From a virus: a DNA stretch of 36,723 nucleotides. The notes under the pieces were generated by a model. The model searched no databases, was not told the origin of the DNA, and saw nothing but the letters and a program-made list of their open reading frames with translations. The stretch covers positions 1 to 36,723 of the IMG/VR virus record IMGVR_UViG_3300035698_002753; one strand, written 5' to 3'. Positions within the stretch are counted from its first letter, which is position 1. Each line of letters begins with the position of its first letter. Below are positions 14,909 through 22,684 of the stretch, in pieces. The translations under genes and the position numbers were made by a program.

Positions 14909-15387
14909 AGAATTGCGCTGAGTTCTTTAAGTTTCTTTGCTTTACTGTCTACGTCAGCTTCCTTTAGCTGTAGGTCGTCTTCACGTTTCTGTAGAAGGTC
15001 TGACCATTTATCTAATTCATCTTTTGATTTGGCTGAGAAAGCTATAAACTCTTTTCTATCATTATCAAATGCTTTCTTGTCTTCTTCGTATGTAGCTAGT
15101 AGTACGCTCATCTCTTTAATCTCTTCACGCTTTTTAGTTACATCATTTACTGCTTGAGTGACTGTTATTGCTAATTCTTCCTTTCGCGCTGTAAGTTCAG
15201 CGACCTCTTCCTCACCAGCTACTTTCGCTGCGTGGGTAGTAGCCACCTGCGTGTTCAAACCAGAAACAAGCCCCTTTAAGCGCTTTGCTTCTGCCTCTTG
15301 GACGCTAATATTATTACGAGTCTTCTCGATTATCTTTTTTAAGTTCTCAGGAATGTTTGGATTTTCTGATGGTATATTCACGGTCAT
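14905..15387 (-). CDS. Coiled-coil virion-cluster protein 1
   Basis: A 160-residue protein that is nearly all coiled coil after residue 15, with heptad-like Leu/Ile/Val and many Glu/Lys ('EEVAELTARKEELAITVTQAVNDVTKKREEIKEM'). No membrane segment or signal peptide. It may be a structural stalk or a fibre-assembly chaperone. A second long coiled-coil gene lies 600 bp upstream (15959-16684) with similar composition, so the two may have a shared origin or assemble together. Confidence 0.55.
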   Translation of the reverse strand: MTVNIPSENPNIPENLKKIIEKTRNNISVQEAEAKRLKGLVSGLNTQVATTHAAKVAGEEEVAELTARKEELAITVTQAVNDVTKKREEIKEMSVLLATYEEDKKAFDNDRKEFIAFSAKSKDELDKWSDLLQKREDDLQLKEADVDSKAKKLKELSAIL

Positions 15388-15388
15388 A

Positions 15389-15694
15389 TTATAGTTCTGT
15401 TACAACATACTTAGGTGCAGTTCCTGCTACTGTGATTACTCCAGAGTAAACTACTCCGTCTGTGTGTCCCCAGTCTGCACCGAGTCCATCGCTGTCGTCT
15501 GTACCTCCTTTAAGTATCTTATGAAAAACTGTTGTAGAAGCGTCAGCTCCTAAGAGTACAAATATTGGGTTTGTACCGACATTTTGGATTGACCATCTCC
15601 CTCGGTTTTCTGTTGCTGTAAGTGCTGTTGCACCTGTTAGTATCTCTGGTGTGTTTGCGACGTGTGTACGTGCAATTATTCCTCTTCCTGGCAT
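15389..15694 (-). CDS. Small beta-sandwich virion protein
   Basis: A 101-residue protein, mainly strands and turns ('GRWSIQNVGTNPIFVLLGADASTTVFHKILKGGT', 'VVYSGVITVAGTAPKYVVTEL'). The pattern is like small phage proteins that decorate capsid or tail and may bind other structural parts. No motif gives a specific role. It is translationally coupled to both neighbours (TAA-T-ATG). Confidence 0.55.
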   Translation of the reverse strand: MPGRGIIARTHVANTPEILTGATALTATENRGRWSIQNVGTNPIFVLLGADASTTVFHKILKGGTDDSDGLGADWGHTDGVVYSGVITVAGTAPKYVVTEL

Positions 15695-15695
15695 A

Positions 15696-15971
15696 TTAAG
15701 TGGTTATATCTATAAATAAGTAATCGTTTCTGTTATCAGCTATTAAAGGAGTTTCAACGTCGTTTGTTGCGTCTACTGCTGTTGATACATGCGTGCTATT
15801 ACCGTCAATCTGCTTGCCCGATAGTACGGGACTAGTAGTGGTAACAATCTGCGCAATCTCTATTAGTAATCGTCCAGTTGTAGAGTCAGCCTGTAAAGCC
15901 GTAGGCGTTTGGCTGGCATTGTCTGTTACGGCCATTGCCACGTAGCCTCTATTGCCGTCTATCTTGCCCAT
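15696..15971 (-). CDS. Double KIDGNR-repeat virion protein
   Basis: A 91-residue protein made of two related units. Unit 1: 'GKIDGNRGYVAMAV' to 'TPTALQADSTTGRLLIEI'. Unit 2: 'GKQIDGNSTHVSTAV' to 'ETPLIADNRNDYLFIDI'. The same motif opens the fibre at 10630-11868 ('AKIDGNRHKTILLE' to 'NAQADAITKRLKV'). It therefore looks like a particle-attachment fold that has been duplicated and reused. It overlaps the upstream coiled-coil gene by 13 nt. The role is inferred from sharing with the fibre. Confidence 0.55.
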   Translation of the reverse strand: MGKIDGNRGYVAMAVTDNASQTPTALQADSTTGRLLIEIAQIVTTTSPVLSGKQIDGNSTHVSTAVDATNDVETPLIADNRNDYLFIDITT

Positions 15972-16684
15972 AGGCCGTTTTGTTTAAGTTCTTTAATGAT
16001 AGCTTGCACTTTCGCTCTATCGCTGTTTAGAAGCTTGTTTTGCTTATCAATGCTTTCTTGTTTCTGATTTAGATTGATCTGCATTGCTTTCATTTTTGCT
16101 TTCTCTTTCGATGTAGCGACGTTTGTATTAGTGACATCATTTGAGAAGTCAGCTCTTGCCTCGTCTAGTTTAGCCTTTCGTTTCTTTCGTGCTTCGTCTA
16201 GGTCAGCTATTCTGTCTTCTTCTTTTATGATTTCGTTCTCTCGCTTCTCTAAAGCGATGATACTGTTACTGATGTCTCTGTGCTCTTTAGCTATCAAGGT
16301 AGCTTCCTTTACAAGTGAAGTATCCAATGTTTCAAGCCTTTCGCTTTGTAGATCATTGTCATGCTTTACTTTGTCTAGGTCTTGCCTTCTAATATTTAAT
16401 TCTTGTTCAAATTCCTTTAATGGCTCCAACGCCTCTCGCTTTTTTCTTTCTAGTATCTGGACCTCTTGATCCAGTTCTTTTATTTTCAGTGTGTAGTTTT
16501 GAGCAGACTTATTATATCTATCCGTTAAGTTGCTCTTCTTTTTATTGTAGGAGGCATCTAAGGTATTGATCTTCTTTGTACCGTTAATCAATGCCTCGCT
16601 TACTTTATTTGAAGCTACACGTAACTCCTCAGCACGCTCTTTCTTTCTTGTATCTATTTGTTTTCGTGTGAGCAGTCTTGTCAT
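15959..16684 (-). CDS. Long coiled-coil virion-cluster protein 2
   Basis: A 241-residue protein, predicted helical almost end to end with heptad-like hydrophobics and dense Lys/Glu/Arg/Asp ('LKIKELDQEVQILERKKREALEPLKEFEQEL'). There are no Cys, membrane segment or enzyme motif. It lies directly after the C2H2-like gene and before small structural genes. Too short for a tape measure of a long tail. It might be a stalk or scaffold-like assembly factor. Function unknown. Confidence 0.55.
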   Translation of the reverse strand: MTRLLTRKQIDTRKKERAEELRVASNKVSEALINGTKKINTLDASYNKKKSNLTDRYNKSAQNYTLKIKELDQEVQILERKKREALEPLKEFEQELNIRRQDLDKVKHDNDLQSERLETLDTSLVKEATLIAKEHRDISNSIIALEKRENEIIKEEDRIADLDEARKKRKAKLDEARADFSNDVTNTNVATSKEKAKMKAMQINLNQKQESIDKQNKLLNSDRAKVQAIIKELKQNGLWAR

Positions 16685-16685
16685 A

Positions 16686-17096
16686 CTATTTTAATCCTTC
16701 AAACTCTTCTTCTTTGTCTTCTGGTTTTTCTTCTTTCTTGTCTTCTTTATGAGATCGCATGTGCGCAGCAAGTCCTGCCTTTGATTTAGCTTCTTTGCCA
16801 CAAATCTCACAAACAAACTTTTCGTTGAGTAATGCTGTTTCTAGCTTTTCCTCTGACTCTGCCTCAATAACATCTTCAGCGATGATGATTTTACTAATCA
16901 TGGTAGAACGACTAGCATCATCAAATGGTAGCTCTGCTTTGTATAGCTCACGATCAATCATGTGCTTTGCCATTAGTAATGCGATAGGTTCTTGTAGGCG
17001 TGTGCTTTCTCCTGCTTTGAATGTCCAAGGATCACCATCGTAATTATGTGTAAAATCTTCGTCTGTAAAGTTGTTAAATAATACTGCTTTAGCCAT
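16686..17096 (-). CDS. C2H2 zinc-finger-containing virion-cluster protein
   Basis: A 136-residue protein. Residues 1-55 include 'DGDPWTFKAGESTRLQEPIALLMAKHMIDREL', a pattern common in small phage head-cluster proteins. Residues 94-116 form a textbook C2H2 finger: Cys96, Cys99, His112, His116 (C-x2-C-x12-H-x3-H) with 'FVCEICGKEAKSKAGLAAHMRSH'. The tail is Lys/Glu-rich. Such fingers can bind nucleic acid or protein. It lies just after the decoration protein gene, so it may be a capsid-associated protein. Its exact role is unknown. Confidence 0.65.
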   Translation of the reverse strand: MAKAVLFNNFTDEDFTHNYDGDPWTFKAGESTRLQEPIALLMAKHMIDRELYKAELPFDDASRSTMISKIIIAEDVIEAESEEKLETALLNEKFVCEICGKEAKSKAGLAAHMRSHKEDKKEEKPEDKEEEFEGLK

Positions 17097-17184
17097 ATAT
17101 GTGTTTTTAACTGTGGGTGAGTCAGTTGATTAGCACCCATGAAGGGGAGGGACAAATCGTCACCTCCCTTTCGCAAGTAATTAA
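17097..17184 (-). other. Intergenic spacer with two hairpins
   Basis: On the minus strand, GGGAGG pairs with CCTCCC around a short loop, followed by TGGGTG/CACCCA around a 14-nt loop. No U tract is present, so it may be a processing or stability element between capsid and tail genes rather than a terminator. No convincing ORF was found here. Confidence 0.35.
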
Positions 17185-17913
17185 CTAGTCGATCATTAGT
17201 GATACGAGTCGGTACTCTGTATCTACTCCTGCCTGTTTAGCTACTCCAATTTGTACTTCTCCTGCTGCGTTGACAGCTTCTACCGCTCCGCCTGTTGTAG
17301 AACCAGTTGTAATAGCTGCACCTACTGCGATTGTAGCGTCAGCTAGTGCTGAGCAATCTCCTCCAGTTTGTGCCCAGAAGTAGTAGTCAGCAGTTACCGC
17401 TACATTAGCGATTCCTACTGGCATATCTCCTTGGTCTGCTGCTGAAATAACTACTGCATCGTATGAGTTCTTCTGCAAAGAAACTTGTGATGATGTAGTT
17501 AGCGCAACCTGTACTCCTTCTTCATCTAATAGTGAAACTACTAGAGTTGCTGCTGAATCTGCTGCTGGATGTGAAGCTACTCGGTATGTAATACCTTCTC
17601 CTGCTTCATCATTAACGGTCATGCTACCACCAGTGTAGTAGTTAGCTGTTACTGCAGTTGCTCCAAGAGTTACTGTAACTTCTGTTGCTCCTACTGCTGC
17701 CGCTGCTGCCACTGTTACGTTTTCGTGGTTAGCAACGATTGTTGCAGCTACTGCTAGCTTTCCTGCCAATAGAGCAGTTCCACCAGCTTTTGCGTAACGG
17801 TACTTTTTACCGTCATCTGTCTGTGCCAACTGACCTAGTTCCAACTCTCGTGTTGATGAGATGTCATATACGTCGCTGGGTAAGATCTGAATTGGCGTTC
17901 CTAATTGTGCCAT
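17185..17913 (-). CDS. Putative capsid decoration protein (DUF2190-like N terminus)
   Basis: A 242-residue protein rich in Ala, Val and Thr. The N-terminal part ('GTPIQILPSDVYDISSTRELELGQLAQTDDGKKYRYAKAGGTAL') looks like the DUF2190-type proteins that cover phage capsids. Later residues are small beta strands, including 'YYFWAQTGGDC'. It lies directly downstream of the fibre-repeat and capsid genes, as decoration genes usually do. It would add stability on the outside of the head. Assignment is by pattern and position. Confidence 0.55.
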   Translation of the reverse strand: MAQLGTPIQILPSDVYDISSTRELELGQLAQTDDGKKYRYAKAGGTALLAGKLAVAATIVANHENVTVAAAAAVGATEVTVTLGATAVTANYYTGGSMTVNDEAGEGITYRVASHPAADSAATLVVSLLDEEGVQVALTTSSQVSLQKNSYDAVVISAADQGDMPVGIANVAVTADYYFWAQTGGDCSALADATIAVGAAITTGSTTGGAVEAVNAAGEVQIGVAKQAGVDTEYRLVSLMID

Positions 17914-17933
17914 ATCTTATTTATTTATTTGAA

Positions 17934-18605
17934 TTAGTTAGTTGCTTGATCGAAGAATAAAGTAACTGTAAGTTCACCAGCGTTCACTGACGTAAAGTCA
18001 GCTGCTGATGTAACTGTAAGAGTTACTGTTACTGCTGCCACATCAAACGGAGTTCCTGATACTGCACCAGCGTCGATAGCAACCGCTGTTGTAAATATAT
18101 CCGGTGTTCCAGTATTGTAACGATCTACTGTTGATCCATCACCGATTGTGATAACCGCTGATGTATCTCCAGTGAACCCTGTTACACCATTTATCAATGC
18201 ACGGGTCACAACTACTCCTGCTGGAAGTGTTATCCCAAGATCGAATGTTCCGACTGTTGATCCGCCATCTGTGAATTGGTCGTAAGTAACTGTCTCCTGT
18301 ACTGAAGATATCTTTGGAAGAGAGATCTTTGAGTCTGTGACTGCGTTATTCTTAATCTTTGAAGTATCAATTGCTTGGTCTTTAATCTTTGCAGTCTCTA
18401 CTACGTTGCTTGCCAACTTTGCTGCTGTGTCGATTGCGCCATCTGCTACCTTATCGTTTGTAACAGCATCATCGTTGATCTTTGCAGTAGTAACAGCGTC
18501 ATCTGCAATGTCATCTGTATCGACAGCATCATCGAAGTTTATCTCTGCGTCTACCTCAGCTCCGTACTTTTGAGCTGGACAGTAGTCTGAAGTTTTTAAT
18601 GCCAT
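17934..18605 (-). CDS. Head-fibre-like protein with short tandem repeats
   Basis: A 223-residue protein. Residues about 24-95 are tandem 10-11-residue repeats of the type 'DDAVTTAKI / DDAVTNDKV / DQAIDTSKI / NNAVTDSKI', like phage fibre stalks or triple beta-helices. The rest is a beta-sandwich-like domain ('GTFDLGITLPAGVVVTRALINGVTGF', 'VTVTLTVTSAADF', 'GELTVTLFFDQ'). Lying between capsid and decoration genes, it may be a head fibre or a decoration protein. The role is inferred. Confidence 0.55.
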   Translation of the reverse strand: MALKTSDYCPAQKYGAEVDAEINFDDAVDTDDIADDAVTTAKINDDAVTNDKVADGAIDTAAKLASNVVETAKIKDQAIDTSKIKNNAVTDSKISLPKISSVQETVTYDQFTDGGSTVGTFDLGITLPAGVVVTRALINGVTGFTGDTSAVITIGDGSTVDRYNTGTPDIFTTAVAIDAGAVSGTPFDVAAVTVTLTVTSAADFTSVNAGELTVTLFFDQATN

Positions 18606-18638
18606 AATCTTTGTTTTTATTGTGAATTAGATTTATGA

Positions 18639-19652
18639 CTAAACTCCTGCAATATCAGTAATCTTAGAATGTCGCTTTGGATTATCTGTTACCAAGTTAC
18701 CTCCAAGGTATGTGTGACTAATGATTGCTGCAGCGTTAGAAGGTTGAATCCAACCGCTCCATGAGAATCCTAGTCCCTTAGCTCCCTTATAGTCGTTACC
18801 ATCAATCATTGACGGTGCGTACTGGATAGCTTCTGTCATCTTAACCTTGTTTGAAACCCACATTAGGTTGTCTTCGTTAAGGAAGAACATAACTCCTGAT
18901 GTTGCTTTCTCATCTGCTAGTACAGGAATTCCTGCATAGTCTAGTCCAACGAATCCAGTACCACCCTTTAGTCCTTTAGCCATCGATATATTCTTCATGA
19001 TTCGCTCTTGTGGCTGTAGCAACTGTTCGTAGTATCCGAAAGTTGTTTCGTCACAAACGATCAATGAAGGTCGTTGTGATCCTGATGCTGCTGCGTTCAA
19101 ACTTGTTCGCATTGTGTCTAGTCCAAGTGTTGCGCTAGATGTAACTGTTGAATTAAGTGTTGTGTAAGTAGCTCGTGCTAGTCCACCAATAGTTGCTGCG
19201 GTTGTACCGTCATCAACGATTGCTGCTAGTCCCAAGAAATCCTTACCACCGTTTCCTGTTCCGTCACTGTAGAAAAGATCTCCTACTGCGTCAGCCATGT
19301 CTTGTGCATCTGATGCCAAAGTAAGTGCTATCAAGTTCATAACTCCCTTCTCTGTTGCGTTCACTGAAATCTCAGTTAGTGGCAATACTGAAGTTTGTCG
19401 GTAATACTTTGGATCATAAGTCAACTTAACTCTGTTGTCTGTTGCTGTTGTTGCAAATGTTTCCATTCCGTCAAATGAACCACCGTTAGTGTTCTTTGAA
19501 ACTTTGATAGGGAATTCCATCCGCTTTCCGTTCCATACGCTTGGCTTTGCAAGCATACGAGTTGCCAATACGTTACTACCTAAAACTGTGTCAGCCACCT
19601 TTGGCATTAGTTTTGCTTGTGTAGTCGTATTGATACGATTTCCAAAACTCAT
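18639..19652 (-). CDS. Major capsid protein (HK97-like fold)
   Basis: A 337-residue protein of the right size and position (after the scaffold-like gene, before decoration genes) for a major capsid protein. Typical features are an N-terminal helix ('KLMPKVADTVLGSNVLATRMLAKPSVWNGKRMEFPIKVSKNTN'), 'YYRQTSVLPLTEISVNATEKGVMNLIALTLASDAQDMADAVGDLFYSDGTG' (spine helix region) and 'RPSLIVCDETTFGYYEQLLQPQERI', the P-domain segment common in this class. The C-terminal part is strand-rich. It forms the icosahedral head. No N-terminal cleavage site is obvious. Confidence 0.8.
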   Translation of the reverse strand: MSFGNRINTTTQAKLMPKVADTVLGSNVLATRMLAKPSVWNGKRMEFPIKVSKNTNGGSFDGMETFATTATDNRVKLTYDPKYYRQTSVLPLTEISVNATEKGVMNLIALTLASDAQDMADAVGDLFYSDGTGNGGKDFLGLAAIVDDGTTAATIGGLARATYTTLNSTVTSSATLGLDTMRTSLNAAASGSQRPSLIVCDETTFGYYEQLLQPQERIMKNISMAKGLKGGTGFVGLDYAGIPVLADEKATSGVMFFLNEDNLMWVSNKVKMTEAIQYAPSMIDGNDYKGAKGLGFSWSGWIQPSNAAAIISHTYLGGNLVTDNPKRHSKITDIAGV

Positions 19653-19668
19653 ATTTATCTATTTATAC

Positions 19669-20517
19669 CTATATCAGATCAGTCATTCTTGAGTTACGCA
19701 GGTTTTGGGAAGTGGTGACTTCTTCATCGGCACTGGTTGAACTGTCTGAGTTCATCATTTCAGCTACCTTTTTCTTTCTTGTAGTCGTCTCCTTCTTAGA
19801 GCCTTTTGCTCTATCCCACATGTAAAATGCTTTCTCTATATCAATCACGCCATTAGCGTCTGTAGGCTGTTCCTTGATAGCGAACTTCACTACATTATTG
19901 ATGTCAGAATCAGATAGGCCGAAAGCGCCTTTTACTCGGATCTTTTCTTCCTCGTAATAATCGTCAATTTCTTTTTGTCTATCTTCAACTGCTTTATCCT
20001 CAGCTTCACGGTCAGCGATGATCTCTTGTTTCAATTCATCTTTCAATGAAGTTTTAAGAGTCGTTACTCGTTCTGCTTCTTGCTCGTTGAAAGCGTCCCA
20101 TGTTTCCTGATCGTACCCCAAGTTTTTTGCATACTCTGGTACAGGTTGTGATTTAGCTTCAACGGTCGGCTTATCGCTAGCTAACTGCTGTTCGAGTTCC
20201 TCGATTCGTCTATCCTTGTCTTTCGACTCTTTGTAGACTTTCTTAAATCGGGGGTTCTCATGTAGAGGAGGTAACTTGATCTTAGGTTCTTTTGCATCGG
20301 TGTCTGGCTCATCTGACTCTGCGTCATCTGAGTCCTCTGACTTCTCGCCGTCCGAAGCTGGCGTTTCTTCCTCTGTCTTATCGTCTGACTCCTTTGAGTC
20401 ATCTTTTGAATCTTCTTCTGAATTTTCGGTTTCTGCCTCCAATTCGTCCTCTCCTAGATTAGCGAATATATCATCACTATCTGAGGGCAAGTCTTTTAGA
20501 AAATCATCATCTAACAT
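19669..20517 (-). CDS. Putative capsid scaffolding protein
   Basis: A 282-residue, very acidic protein. The first 80 residues are dominated by Asp, Glu and Ser, then come 'ENPRFKKVYKESKDKDRRIEELEQQL' and coiled-coil helices, ending in a basic tail. This acidic-plus-helical layout directly before the major capsid gene is typical of phage scaffolding proteins. It would guide capsid assembly and then leave the head. No protease motif is seen, so a separate protease may not be used. Assignment is by composition and position. Confidence 0.65.
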   Translation of the reverse strand: MLDDDFLKDLPSDSDDIFANLGEDELEAETENSEEDSKDDSKESDDKTEEETPASDGEKSEDSDDAESDEPDTDAKEPKIKLPPLHENPRFKKVYKESKDKDRRIEELEQQLASDKPTVEAKSQPVPEYAKNLGYDQETWDAFNEQEAERVTTLKTSLKDELKQEIIADREAEDKAVEDRQKEIDDYYEEEKIRVKGAFGLSDSDINNVVKFAIKEQPTDANGVIDIEKAFYMWDRAKGSKKETTTRKKKVAEMMNSDSSTSADEEVTTSQNLRNSRMTDLI

Positions 20518-20587
20518 ACTGCAAAGTTTTGTTAATGGGTCTTAGAACCCAATGTATTAGCATGGTTTTAAAGACCAAGAACTTAGC

Positions 20588-22366
20588 TTATAACGCTGGT
20601 ACTCCAGGTGTCTGAGGTACTGGCGGTAAAGATTGTTGCTGAGGCGGTGGTTGTATTCCACCTGGGACTGTTGGAAGGCCGAGTTCTGCTGCGCCTGCTA
20701 CTGGCTCTTGTCCCTCCGGTACTGGTTGTGCTGGTGCTCCAAATAGTGAGCCTGGGTCTGACTGCCATTCAAATAGACGCTTTGCCATTGCCTCTGGGTC
20801 TGGGAAGTCTAACTTTGAATAGAAGGTAATAGGATCAATCGCTCCTGCGCTCCATAGATCCATCGCTTCATTACGTTGTGTAAGCGTATCCTTTGGAAGC
20901 ATTGAACCTTCTTTAACACTGATGAGAAGTTTTCTGTTTAGATCGTCCTTCTGCAATGTAAAGTATTCCTCTGTCTTCTCTGCTCCTATAACTGACGCTG
21001 TGTGCTCCTCATCGTAATAGACATACATCATCTGTACTGACCAGTTGAATAGGTAATCAACCATCTGCTCAATGTAATCTGCAACCAATGCGATACGGTC
21101 AACGTCCTGTCCTTTGATCTCAATCTTTCCACGCACTGTCTTCTCTTCCATTGTTCCTTGTGCTGATGATCCACGGATACCAAAGATGTTTCTAATCTCA
21201 TCACGCACATCGAGCAAGTTGTTGTAAACCTGTGTTGGCAGTGGTGTTCCTGAGTCCTTTGCGTATGATCCTGGGATCTCTCCTGGCACCAATAGGTTTC
21301 CACCTTTACGCAATGTGTTGGCTGCCTTTTGTGCCTCTGCGTCTGTGAAAGCGTTACCACTTAGAATGTAACCAGCGTTCAAGCTGTCAGTGTTCTTATC
21401 TATCTGCTCCATTCGTTTATTAACGATGTTCTGCAATGGGATAGATTGTTCAATAAGTGACGTTTCGTCGTGCGGCTGCTTTCCTGTTGAGAATACTGAT
21501 AGGAAGGTAAACGGCATCTGCGGAACTCTAAAGTGGTTCTTACCAATGTTCTCTACCTCTACTGCGTCACCATACTCATCTGTCTCTTCTGTGGTGTTGT
21601 CGTAGTTCCAATGAGGGTTACGCACCTTTGCTAGTACCTCATCGAGTAGCGTCCAGAACACATATTCGTCAGTCCACCATTCGATATACTGAATCTTGGT
21701 TCCTTTCTTGTTCTTTGATTGTTCAAGTATCAATGTCTTCTTCTTAGGGAAACGTCGTAGCATCGTCTTTGCTGTATCAGTACGCAACTGACCAATGTAC
21801 TTACCTCTGTATCTTCCTTTAACGATCTTAGACATCGGATCAAGGATCAGCTTAGATGGTCGTACCACCTCATAACTAATCTCGTCCTCTATATAGTCCC
21901 AACCGATCTTAATCACACCAATGTAATACAAAGCCCAATGCCTTACAGCATCTTTGATTCTGAGCTTTAACGCTCGCTCATCTGTGATTGTGATTAGTTG
22001 TGCCTCTACTGACTTAGAAAGCTCTCTACCCTCGTCTGAGTTGTCTGAGCGCACTGTAGGCTCAGGGTTCTGTCTTGTAGCGATTGGTAGGAACGTCTCC
22101 AATGATTCAAAGATAATATTGTCCTGATTCTGACCATTCATTCCAAGCCAATATCTATTAGCCTCTTTCTGCTTAGGCTTGATCTTGCCCTCGTAAGCAT
22201 CATAATCGCTCTCCCACTGTTGCTTTAGCTTGGTTAACTCCTTATCGGTTATCTTTAGCGTCAACTCATCTTCAAATTCAGAAACAACACCCTCCTCATT
22301 ATAAGTGGTGCTTTCCTCTACTTTGTTAGTATCGCTGTTAAGTCCTAATTTGTCCCAAATACCCAT
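20588..22366 (-). CDS. Portal protein
   Basis: A 592-residue protein of the size and layout of large portals. It shows 'KQKEANRYWLGMNGQNQDNIIFESLETFLPIATRQNPEPTVR' near the N terminus, the 'HWALYYIGVIKIGWDYIEDEISYEVVRPSKLILDP' central block, 'PQMPFTFLSVFSTGKQPHDETSLIEQSIPLQNIVNKRMEQI' and a Pro/Gln-rich C terminus. The portal forms the dodecameric ring through which the terminase pumps DNA. It stands between terminase and scaffold genes. Its ATG lies only a few bases after a terminator U run, so it depends on the promoter and leader at 22369-22460. Confidence 0.85.
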   Translation of the reverse strand: MGIWDKLGLNSDTNKVEESTTYNEEGVVSEFEDELTLKITDKELTKLKQQWESDYDAYEGKIKPKQKEANRYWLGMNGQNQDNIIFESLETFLPIATRQNPEPTVRSDNSDEGRELSKSVEAQLITITDERALKLRIKDAVRHWALYYIGVIKIGWDYIEDEISYEVVRPSKLILDPMSKIVKGRYRGKYIGQLRTDTAKTMLRRFPKKKTLILEQSKNKKGTKIQYIEWWTDEYVFWTLLDEVLAKVRNPHWNYDNTTEETDEYGDAVEVENIGKNHFRVPQMPFTFLSVFSTGKQPHDETSLIEQSIPLQNIVNKRMEQIDKNTDSLNAGYILSGNAFTDAEAQKAANTLRKGGNLLVPGEIPGSYAKDSGTPLPTQVYNNLLDVRDEIRNIFGIRGSSAQGTMEEKTVRGKIEIKGQDVDRIALVADYIEQMVDYLFNWSVQMMYVYYDEEHTASVIGAEKTEEYFTLQKDDLNRKLLISVKEGSMLPKDTLTQRNEAMDLWSAGAIDPITFYSKLDFPDPEAMAKRLFEWQSDPGSLFGAPAQPVPEGQEPVAGAAELGLPTVPGGIQPPPQQQSLPPVPQTPGVPAL

Positions 22367-22368
22367 AT

Positions 22369-22395
22369 AAAAAAAACTAGTCGTTAATGACTAGT
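22369..22395 (-). terminator. Intrinsic terminator / attenuator directly before portal
   Basis: On the minus strand, ACTAGTC pairs with GACTAGT (7 perfect bp, 6-nt loop) and is followed by eight U. The U run ends two bases before the portal ATG. A promoter lies upstream (22431-22460), so this terminator is inside the leader of portal. Upstream AGTCC can pair with GGACT, which overlaps the first arm, giving a possible anti-terminator. Hence an attenuator is likely rather than a simple end. Confidence 0.7.
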
Positions 22396-22430
22396 CCGCC
22401 TTGGTTTTGGTTAGGACTGCTTATGAATCA

Positions 22431-22460
22431 ATAATAGCACAAAGCACACATCCTGTACAA
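22431..22460 (-). promoter_or_regulatory. Likely late promoter for portal and structural genes
   Basis: Minus strand: TTGTAC (-35), 18-bp spacer, and TATTAT (-10) with an extended TGC immediately before it. Predicted start is about 22424, giving a leader of near 57 nt that holds the terminator hairpin. It lies in the 117-bp gap after the 66-residue gene, one of the longest gaps in the structural block. Confidence 0.55.
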
Positions 22461-22483
22461 ACGCAAACGAAAGTTATACACAG

Positions 22484-22684
22484 TTAGTCAGCCTTTATCC
22501 ATCTTTCTAGCTGTACGCCCTTGAAATTACCATTGCCATCGAAGTGCATAATAACCTTGCCTCCCTTGGTTGCCATCAGACCTTTATCCACCAACATACC
22601 AAACACATCATAATGCTCTAAGAACTGCTGATACTTCTCAGCGTCCTCTGGTGTCAAATAAATAGGCGTATCAAAGTCTGACAT
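22484..22684 (-). CDS. Small hypothetical protein between terminase and portal
   Basis: A 66-residue protein beginning MSDFDTPIYLTPEDAEKYQQ. ATG 22684 overlaps the TerL stop by one base (TAATG), so it is translationally coupled to it. The 'GKVIMHFDGNGNFKGVQLERW' end is strand-like; the middle is helical. No motif or family is recognised. Position suggests a packaging or head-assembly accessory role. Confidence 0.55.
   Translation of the reverse strand: MSDFDTPIYLTPEDAEKYQQFLEHYDVFGMLVDKGLMATKGGKVIMHFDGNGNFKGVQLERWIKAD

Noticed and set aside
16973-17176. 67-residue minus-strand frame before the C2H2 gene
   Set aside because: Out of frame with, and overlapping, a gene that has clear motifs; no family signal.
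18337-18590. DNA-level tandem repeat array in the fibre gene
   Set aside because: The repeats are at protein level (short A-V/I-T-x-K-I units) and fit a fibre stalk; there is no CRISPR-like spacing.
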